Positions 59,101 through 64,000 of a DNA stretch of 64,000 bases are shown piece after piece; positions within the stretch are counted from its first letter, which is position 1, and each line of letters begins with the position of its first letter. Source of the DNA: Branchiostoma floridae (taxonomy: Eukaryota > Chordata > Leptocardii > Amphioxiformes > Branchiostomatidae); contig NC_049993.1 of assembly GCF_000003815.2 (NCBI RefSeq), forward strand, positions 9,277,182 to 9,341,181, written 5' to 3'. The notes under the pieces are model-generated. The model was given only the letters and a program-made list of their open reading frames with translations, was not told the origin of the DNA and made no database searches. The position numbers and the translations under genes were made by a program.

Positions 59101-61823
59101 CGGCACCTCTAGGTTCCGTGGGGGTACATCTGCGTTTTCGAACGCAGCAATGCCGCAAGCGTGCCCCACGTCAAGTGAGAGGGGGCATTTAGGTGCTTAA
59201 ATGGGGGCGTGTACAATCTTTCCATGGGTACATTAATATAAAACAGAAAACAGAACAAAACAAGAGTTCGGAGACCTCATACCTGCATGAAATATTCAGT
59301 TTTTTTGTAAATTTCTTGTTTTATGTTGTCTCAGTAATTATGCAAATATGGCTGATTATGCAAATATGGCTGTAAATCTATTTCAAATGATTTTTCTCTA
59401 CCAAACTGATAGAATACATTGTACATGTGAAAGTCTGTTCCTTTGGCAGAATTCCATTTCAAAATGAATTATACAAAATAGCAACTTATAGTTTAATGAC
59501 TCACATTTACATCTAAAACTATGGCAATGTTTACCTTTAATTAAATAAGTTACACATGTCACACATGAAATGAAAGTATTAGTTACCAACTACATTTAAC
59601 TATACAAAACCTAATTTGCATTGTTGGTACCTGTAAATGTTCCACCTGCCATAAAGTACAAATGTTACACATTATTTAAAGTTCCATTGAAAAACATTGG
59701 AATCATAGATGATAAAGTTCACAAATTCCAGAGCAAGCAATTTGAGGGCCAAAATTGACTTTGACGTTCATCTTCCCAAAATCTATCCACATACAATGTA
59801 CTCTATAATCACAATCAATACAAAGGTTCTTAAGTTTCACTGACAAACACACAAACAGACACACCCGGTACCCCTCTTGGTAAATGGCATGGTCCACTCA
59901 GAGGTAACCTGGCCGTTATGTAGCCCAGGGCAACCTCTGTACATAGTGCCTTCTGTTAACAATTAAAACCAAGCAGATGTAGGGTAACCTCCCAATTAAC
60001 GAACATTAAATAAAACTAAACCTGCATTTTCATGCAGGCAATAACTCTAACCTCTACTAATCTTCCCGTTGTACAGGCCACTACATGTACATCGAAGCAT
60101 CGAGCCCACGGCAACAGGGAGATATCGCCCGTCTCGTATCTCCGACCTATCTGTTGCATAGCGGGAGTCAGTGTCTTCTGTTCTGGACGCACATGTATGG
60201 GTTACAAACAGGTAATCACCTTCGCCAAGAAGGTTAATATATTTTCAGGTGCACCATGGTTGTGTGGGTCTGTATGTAGGTCAACAGCATACAACTCAAG
60301 AAGTTTGGGAATGGTTTACCTGGCGTTTGCCTACGGTACTCCAACGGGATTTCCATATGTGTGTGTTTGTGGAGAGCATAACTTGAGAAGCTGTGAATGG
60401 GTCTCTATTCTATTTGGTTGGTGAGTAGTGGCTGTGTAAAGAAAGGTAAAGATCGAAAATGGTTAACAGGTTGCCGCCGGCAAGAATATTTGTTCATGTA
60501 TATTAAAACAAACAACAAACAATCTAACTAAAGACCAGTTGACAAGCTAAAAGTAATGTTACCAGTACTTTGATGCTGACAATGATTTAAAGCCAGACTT
60601 GTCAACTTCCTGAGAGAATTACTGAGTCTTTTAAAACACATGCGTTCTCAAGTTTCGTGTTGGTAACATGACCGTGGCTTTTGTTCCTGCTTGACAAGGC
60701 ATCCGTCTGAATTGCTATTTCTGCGTGTAGGTACGTTGAGAGTATCTGTGAACGCTGGAAATACGACGACTGAGATCTGGAGCAGGTCTGGTAACCAAGG
60801 TAACCAGTGGTTCAGCGTCGCTGTGAGTATCCCGGTCACCGGAAGTTACCAGGTCATCTATGAAGTGGTCAGAGGAAGTGGTGACCAGGGTGACATTGCA
60901 ATAGATGACGTCAGTATCCTACAAGAACCCTGTCCAGGTGAGGGGTTTTATCAAGAGCAAAATATTGTGAGTAAAACGCTAAACTCTAGACTGTGATGTG
61001 TAAGTTTGTTATATGCTTTGCTTTGTTTTGTTTTGTTTTGTTTTGACACTATATGCCTCAGATGTACAATTGTGGGAGAATACAATCTCTCTCTTCGGCT
61101 CTTGTCGTCTCGGGAGACAGTCTATAAATTACAATACCATGCATGTATACTACGACCCAGAAATATAAACAATGCACCCCTATCGTAATCTAGATCATAC
61201 GTGATCAAGGTATCAAGCAACTTGCTATCCTGTCCATCTATTTGTTTTGTGGTGGCATATTTTCTTTTTTATGTGCATGTTTGACAGCTCACCACACATA
61301 GTAGACAGCAGGGTGGGAAAGGCAATATATTAAGTTCTGATATAAAGAGCGGCTTGTTCTTCCTCGCTCACCACCCACACCTCCTTGTACAAATTTCCCC
61401 AACGCTTCCTTTCTGTCCTTGCCCTGAGTAGCCACATAAGACATCGTCGTCCACTGAAAAATAGCAACTGAAGCTGACCGATCAAACACGAGCAACAGCC
61501 GGTGATGCGGGCGTTGTTATTACATTTGTTCTCAATCTGAATTCCAGAGGCAAACGCTAACACATCGCTGTCCTGGTTTGACTTTTACGACGAAAAAGAG
61601 TTAGATGGCAACACCTTTGACCAGATCCCAGACATTAGCGTGGAGGAGTGTGCGTTGCGGTGTTTAGTGGGAACCGATGCTGTTTGGTCTGGATTGTGTC
61701 AGTCGTTTGAGTATGACCATCAAGACGGTGCCTGTGTCCTGAGCAGAGCGAACAAGGACACACCTGGAGCAATACTCTCTGATAGTGACCCACGGTCGCG
61801 ATATGACTACTACCACAGAAGAG
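50132..61823 (+). CDS. Modular extracellular gene: signal peptide, PAN/apple, MAM, PAN/apple (3' end beyond window)
   Basis: Exons: 50132-50186, 50680-50955, 53313-53453, 60077-60211, 60731-60937, 61548-61823. This gives 1090 nt, 363 residues plus one base, still open. All introns are GT-AG and every junction is phase 1. The product starts with a hydrophobic signal peptide ([18 protein letters not shown]). Next comes a PAN/apple-like domain (about 19-110, four Cys), then a complete MAM domain (about 111-271), then a second PAN/apple-like domain (about 272-363). MAM hallmarks are FCDFE, LCQYTQ, DDFNW, QCLLFW and [11 protein letters not shown] and MAM modules are extracellular protein- or carbohydrate-binding domains, so adhesion, recognition or matrix roles are plausible. 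No transmembrane segment is seen yet. The repeat of the PAN exon suggests that more PAN/MAM units follow past 64000. Confidence 0.85.
50680..50955 (+). CDS. PAN/MAM gene, exon 2 (first PAN/apple-like domain)
   Basis: The acceptor is TGTATTTCAG|AGGCA and the donor CAGAAGAG|GTACTA. The 276 nt hold one whole domain. Readable landmarks are [40 protein letters not shown] and FDYYHRRG. The spacing of its four cysteines and the CxSF / C-L-S pattern match PAN/apple domains of the plasminogen/HGF N-terminal type. Confidence 0.88.
50995..52174. mobile_element. 1.2-kb TIR element in intron 2 of the PAN/MAM gene
   Basis: TAGAACATGGCCACTACCCC at 50995-51014 is repeated inverted at 52155-52174. If the outer TA is taken as target duplication, this looks like a TA-inserting (Tc1/mariner-type) non-autonomous element. 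The interior has no coding potential but holds a strong foldback (51059-51177) and many short AAACAGTTTGATT-like direct and inverted subrepeats (51240-51620). Confidence 0.6.
51059..51177. repeat. Foldback with triplicated CCAAAAAGTGTGG-type unit
   Basis: GTGCAGAAAAAGTGTTG at the left end pairs with the sequence ending TTTCTGCAC at the right. Inside, CACACTTTTTGGATA-type units recur in both orientations. It would form a long hairpin if transcribed. Confidence 0.75.
52225..52324. other. Assembly gap, exactly 100 N
   Basis: A run of exactly 100 N inside intron 2 of the PAN/MAM gene. The round size suggests a scaffold gap of unknown true length, so this intron may be longer than it looks and could hide sequence. 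Confidence 0.95.
52636..53040. mobile_element. 405-bp MITE-like element, 20-bp TIRs
   Basis: TGGACCCTTCCAGCCGAAC at the left edge is repeated inverted at the right edge. The interior is non-coding. It lies in intron 2, about 270 bases upstream of the first MAM exon. Confidence 0.65.
53313..53453 (+). CDS. PAN/MAM gene, exon 3 (MAM domain, N-terminal third)
   Basis: The acceptor is TTTCTTGCAG|ACAGT and the donor GGCTCAG|GTGTGT. The exon encodes [17 protein letters not shown] followed by [19 protein letters not shown] and the NW pair are standard MAM-start features. Confidence 0.9.
53565..53645 (-). mobile_element. LINE 3'-end remnant
   Basis: Read on the minus strand the segment ends with a CAATAAAGCTTGTCTTTGTC tail, the form taken by many truncated LINE 3' ends. 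No coding part is left. It is in intron 3 of the PAN/MAM gene. Confidence 0.35.
55558..56472 (+). pseudogene. LINE endonuclease domain, C-terminally truncated
   Basis: The reading frame is open for 304 codons; the natural start is probably the ATG at 55600 (MALQGAF). The apurinic-type endonuclease is recognisable from [16 protein letters not shown], the catalytic-region [15 protein letters not shown] and LGDFN. After [12 protein letters not shown] the family should continue to the catalytic SDH motif, but here the sequence changes to an unrelated cysteine-rich stretch and stops. The active site is incomplete. The preceding ~100 residues are basic and may be the residue of an ORF1-like or linker region. 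Confidence 0.8.
56428..56610. other. GC-rich filler replacing the middle of the LINE ORF
   Basis: Between the end of endonuclease homology (LDVIVS) and the resumption of LINE coding ([11 protein letters not shown]) lie about 180 bases of GC-rich, CpG-rich sequence. It contains TGACGTCA-like and CACGTG sites and has no LINE similarity that I recognise. About 100 residues normally found here (including SDH) are missing. It could be a deletion with templated filler or a small insertion with loss. Confidence 0.6.
56570..58513 (+). CDS. LINE reverse transcriptase ORF (broken element)
   Basis: 647 open codons; recognisable LINE sequence begins near 56612. Reverse-transcriptase motifs occur in order: [37 protein letters not shown] (motif A aspartates), [13 protein letters not shown] (motif B), FVDDLS (motif C catalytic Asp pair) and [11 protein letters not shown]-terminal thumb/connection region extends to LVRLLNKHS. 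By family knowledge it copies LINE RNA at a nicked target. It starts in a different frame from the endonuclease ORF and begins in filler sequence, so a natural start is absent. The long intact frame suggests a fairly recent insertion. Confidence 0.85.
   Translation: MVTCSHHVTPWAAQRNIRLATPNAFYKTLQDAIEKYFPTRRVKMHCTDKQWISPELKSLILKRQEAFSDGKLCLWRQLRNKVNREIKKAKSVYYFERVRKLKREDPATWYRELRTMLNMQHKDVLVNIPGNVTADSLFIANHINQQFAAVAQGRPCLDPTLLPAYMPCRAPPPEVFPWDVYNILRKLKVGKAPGPDQLSSRVLREFACEFSTPLADILNASLKEGYVPQQWKDAIVVPLPKSQPPSISKLRPVSLTSQLAKVAETFVSKWLLRDIRPSLDPQQYGSLKGRSTAQYLVSLLDYVTKESDKLGNITTMVMTDFSKAFDRIDHTVAINKLLKLGASPCLIPWIINFLSNRRQRVRYDSLLSDWESLSCSVPQGTLLGPIIFLAVFEDALREALVQEWKFVDDLSMAESRHHNEPSILQSELDTFSDWAKLNHMLLNAEKCKVMVFCWMKVPPSPPVLKIDGTQLEIVPVTCLLGVWLQANLKWSVQVDKMLSKANGRLFMLRKVKRFNLPTDDLVQVYTSYVRPVVEYCAPVWHPGMTSSQTVRLERVQKRALRTILGEHYIDYETALLTTNLQTLEKRRIDLCLKFAKKLDPSLLPPRAGEIHGRSTRNSDLFKTVRCRTDRYRNSPLPFLVRLLNKHS
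58743..58772 (+). repeat. (CATT)n tail of the LINE
   Basis: Seven or so CATT units directly follow the LINE 3' untranslated region. A microsatellite-like 3' end instead of poly(A) is typical of several LINE clades. Confidence 0.85.
59185..60076. other. End of intron 3 of the PAN/MAM gene
   Basis: AT-rich and non-coding. ATTATGCAAATATGGCTG is duplicated at 59336-59373. Confidence 0.55.
60077..60211 (+). CDS. PAN/MAM gene, exon 4 (MAM domain, middle)
   Basis: The acceptor is TTGTACAG|GCCAC and the donor CAAACAG|GTAATC. It encodes [20 protein letters not shown] and then [11 protein letters not shown]. The preceding exon lies 6.6 kb upstream, because a 4.8-kb element with a LINE inside it sits in the intron, yet phase and domain continuity are exact. 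Confidence 0.9.
60212..60485 (+). repeat. Dispersed repeat with GT-rich head, copy 3 (intron 4 of PAN/MAM gene)
   Basis: CTTCGCCAAGAAGGTTAATA is followed by a TGTGTGGGTCTGTATGTAGG head and AACAGCATACAACTCAAGAAG. These match the starts of the repeats at 816 and 12600. It begins almost exactly at the splice donor and fills half of intron 4. Confidence 0.55.
60731..60937 (+). CDS. PAN/MAM gene, exon 5 (MAM domain, C-terminal part)
   Basis: The acceptor is TGCGTGTAG|GTACG and the donor GTCCAG|GTGAGG. It encodes [31 protein letters not shown] and the canonical [16 protein letters not shown] that ends a MAM domain, including its fourth cysteine. Confidence 0.92.
61017..61047 (+). repeat. (GTTTT)n microsatellite in intron 5
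   Basis: Four to five GTTTT units near 61020-61045. Confidence 0.85.
61548..61823 (+). CDS. PAN/MAM gene, exon 6 (second PAN/apple-like domain)
   Basis: The acceptor is GAATTCCAG|AGGCA and the donor CAGAAGAG|GTAAAG. It is exactly as long as exon 2 (276 nt) and strongly similar along its whole length ([47 protein letters not shown]). It is therefore a duplicated exon. The phase 1 open end shows that at least one more exon follows outside the window. Confidence 0.88.
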
Positions 61824-62890
61824 GTAAAGAATTCTCCTTCCAATCTGCTTATCTGAACATCACTCTTTGTCCGATAGAGATTACACAAAGTTCCTAGAGA
61901 TGTAGTAGTATCCTTCCATCTTTGCAAATGATGGTAGAACTCTTTTCTTGAAATTAGGGCAGTTGACAGCGTCTACTGTGGGACTGTATCCCGATCCTTG
62001 CATGACAATCACGTCCGCAGTTTGGTTCTTTTGAGGCGCGCCCCTTCTGACTACTGTAACTCTTTAACAAATTATTGTATGACCGCCAATTTTTTAGAAA
62101 TGATGTAGACATAATATCTAAAAAAATGTAAAAATCTGACGCTATTATAACGTAATGTGTCGCAGTTATGACGTCATCAATTTGACTGCATTGGCTGGAA
62201 CCGTGAAAAAGGGGTATTCCCAGAAAACCTCAAAGTATGCAACAAAATTGTAACAGCAAGTGCAGATAACAGAATAATAATGTTTTTTTTTCAACTTGTG
62301 TTGCCAATAGCAACATCAATGACGTCAAAATGACGTCATGCATATCATGATACCAGTTAGGCAACCACCTTGAATTTTGAAAAGTACATTTTTTCAGCAA
62401 ATAATAGCAAAAGATATAAAAACAAGTGCTTTTAAAAAAAGCTGGCGTTTCGTCTACGTTTATGAGTGTGAACTGTCTTTTTCTTGAAGTAAAATCTGTT
62501 AGAAAAAGTCACTCAAGGGCTGTTGCGTCTATAAGAAAAATTCTTATTTTGGAAAGGAGTACTGTTTGATAGCTGGTCTTGGCTTACAACTTTATTTTAA
62601 ATGTACAATAAGTTCATTATAAAATCTATCAATATACTCAGGTACTTATGTACACTTGAAAAAGCACCATCAGCACTGTGACAAGATTCTATCTAAATTG
62701 ACTACCAAATGTCAAACAAATATCCAAACCAATTAACAGCTACCTCATCTCAATTATACTGGTTTCCGCATTTACAACATTTCTTCCTTGTTTTCCTGGA
62801 TAATTTTGCTAATATTCATGAAAATTTCCATACTTTTGTGTCGAGCGGTGTGACTTTCCACATCCGTGTTGTCTGAAAACTTCTGAATGA
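61824..62890. other. Intronic sequence after PAN/MAM exon 6
   Basis: No further MAM or PAN exon can be recognised up to the window edge. AT-rich; a minus frame at 62772-62957 has no motif. Confidence 0.5.
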
Positions 62891-63244
62891 AGTCTATACT
62901 GAACAATGAAGCATTTGCTACTGTAAGAAAGGATCGCTGTTTTTGATGGAGTTTCATGCAAACAACATCAAGAGCCTCTGTTTACATCATGAATAGTAGT
63001 TTAGTGGCGAGTGTTTTGTGAGAATCATCTTACCGCGCATAGGAGCCGCTGTACGGTATTTTCCATTACCATGAACAGAAAAATTCGAATGCCGGGTTTG
63101 GAATCTATGAAATCCTGTTCATAAGACAAAGGCCTTGCATACATGAAATGAATACTAAAATAAAATAAAAAATGGTACATAAAAATATAATATCAATAAA
63201 TAAATAGAATATTTATATATTATCTTCAATATTTAAAAAGAAAA

Positions 63245-63312
63245 AATCCACTCTCGGTTTCGAACCAGGGACTTTCGGATCCGAAGGCGTATGACTTTAC
63301 CGATTGAACTAA
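63245..63312 (-). pseudogene. tRNA-like sequence 1
   Basis: Minus strand: TTAGTTCAATCGGTAAAGTC (D-arm-like), CCTTCGGATCCGAAAG and CCTGGTTCGAAACCG (B-box/T-arm-like). Stem pairing is imperfect and no acceptor stem closes. A tRNA-derived relic, not a working gene. Confidence 0.5.
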
Positions 63313-63686
63313 GTTGTTACGTGTATTGTATATGAGTGTAGTCGATACTGAACATTTGCTACTGTAAGAAAGGATCGCTGTTTTTGATGGAGTTTCATGC
63401 AAACAACATCAAGAGCCTCTGTTTACATCATGAATAGTAGTTTAGTGGCGAGTGTTTTGCGAGAATCATCTTACCGCGCATAGGAGCCGCTGCACGGTAT
63501 TTCCATTACCATGAACAGAAAAATTCGAATGCCGGGTTTGGAATCTATGAAGTCCTGTTCATAAGACAAAGGCCTTGCATATATAAAATGAATACTAGAA
63601 TAAATAAAAAATGATATATACAAGTATAATATCAATAAATAAATAGAATATTTATATATTATCTTCAATATTTAAAAAGAAAAAAA

Positions 63687-63756
63687 TCCACTTTCGGTGC
63701 CGAACCGGGGACTTTCGGATCTGAAGGAGTATGACTTTACCGATTGAGCTAAGTTC
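63687..63756 (-). pseudogene. tRNA-like sequence 2
   Basis: Minus strand: TTAGCTCAATCGGTAAAGTC, CCTTCAGATCCGAAAG and CCCCGGTTCGGCACCG. This is the duplicated partner of the segment at 63245, with a slightly better D-arm and a worse T-loop (TTCGGCA). Confidence 0.5.
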
Positions 63757-64000
63757 TCACGTGTCTTACATCTGAGTGTACATTATGCTTTAACCTCACT
63801 ACATAGTATTATTTATGTCGATTTTCGGTCGCTTTCTTGATAAAATCATTTTTTTTTCTTGTGCAATCTTGTGGAATAGATGTTATATGGCCATTTTCCA
63901 GGATATTGAAGTCCGAAACCACAATGCAATGGTATTTCCGAACATACAGTTGTAGCAGTTGCATGCGGTCGTGTTGAACGAGGGTCTGCATGCTCTTTTA

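Larger units (their letters stand above)
54377..59184. mobile_element. 4.8-kb element with perfect 46-bp terminal inverted repeats, carrying a LINE
   Basis: The left end starts CCCCTCTCACTTGACGTGGG and runs to 54422. The right end (59139-59184) is its exact reverse complement over 46 bases. Inside both ends are short GC-rich subrepeats of the GCGGCACTGTTGCG type (54428-54500, 58950-59105). Without the inner LINE only about 1.3 kb of non-coding DNA remains, so this looks like a non-autonomous DNA transposon hit by a retrotransposon. No clear target-site duplication is visible at the outer edges (the flanks ending TAAGGT and containing TTAGGT are only similar). It lies wholly in intron 3 of the PAN/MAM gene. 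Confidence 0.75.
62895..63780. repeat. Two-unit tandem duplication, ~441 bp, each with a tRNA-like segment
   Basis: Blocks CATTTGCTACTGTAAGAAAG, GGAGTTTCATGCAAACAACA, GAATAGTAGTTTAGTGGCGA and GAATGCCGGGTTTGGAATCT recur at 62912 and 63353 onward with about 95% identity. Each unit ends with an AT-rich part and a tRNA-like segment on the minus strand. Confidence 0.85.

Noticed and set aside
63245-63756. Functional tRNA genes
   Set aside because: D- and T-arm-like sequences are present, but the acceptor and anticodon stems do not pair in either copy.

Overview
The window is eukaryotic, intron-rich DNA with no bacterial-type operons. Two multi-exon protein genes can be rebuilt with consistent reading frames across consensus splice sites. 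The rest is a dense, nested mix of transposable-element remnants: many different MITE-like foldbacks, 5'-truncated non-LTR retrotransposon tails, tRNA-derived short repeats, tandem arrays and microsatellites. The repeat style, the 0.4-0.6 kb introns and an extracellular PAN/apple plus MAM gene fit an invertebrate deuterostome. My best guess is a cephalochordate (Branchiostoma-like). That is an inference from recognition, not a database result.

Layout. 1-42.3 kb is almost entirely repeats. It contains an octamer-rich tandem array (1.2-2.06 kb), MITE-like elements with 9-bp target-site duplications (9.1 kb, 37.9 kb), ~190-bp and ~110-160-bp tandem arrays (12.1 and 16.7 kb), a cluster of related nested repeats (19.5-21.6 kb), LINE 3' ends (14.4, 22.8-23.3, 29.1 kb and others), a tRNA-like SINE (30.0 kb) and a duplicated block (32.7-33.8 kb). 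Two isolated minus-strand first exons (17.8 kb and 31.5 kb) are the only hints of genes there. An assembly gap lies at 39914-40506.

42.6-45.7 kb, minus strand: a six-exon gene for a 260-residue seven-beta-strand methyltransferase of the METTL21/Methyltransf_16 type. All five introns keep frame. A MITE-like element lies just past its stop codon.

50.1 kb to the right edge, plus strand: the 5' part of a secreted or membrane gene. It encodes a signal peptide, a PAN/apple-like domain, a MAM domain split over three exons, and a second PAN/apple-like domain. Every junction is phase 1, so the modules can be shuffled or duplicated without breaking frame. The gene probably continues beyond 64000. Its 6.6-kb third intron holds a 4.8-kb element with perfect 46-bp terminal inverted repeats, and inside that lies a LINE in gene-sense orientation with separate endonuclease and reverse-transcriptase ORFs. 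Its second intron holds two more TIR elements and a 100-N scaffold gap. The right edge carries a ~441-bp tandem duplication with a tRNA-like sequence in each unit.

The two genes appear unrelated in function. One is an intracellular protein methyltransferase and the other an extracellular adhesion- or recognition-type modular protein. They are transcribed divergently, about 4.4 kb apart.
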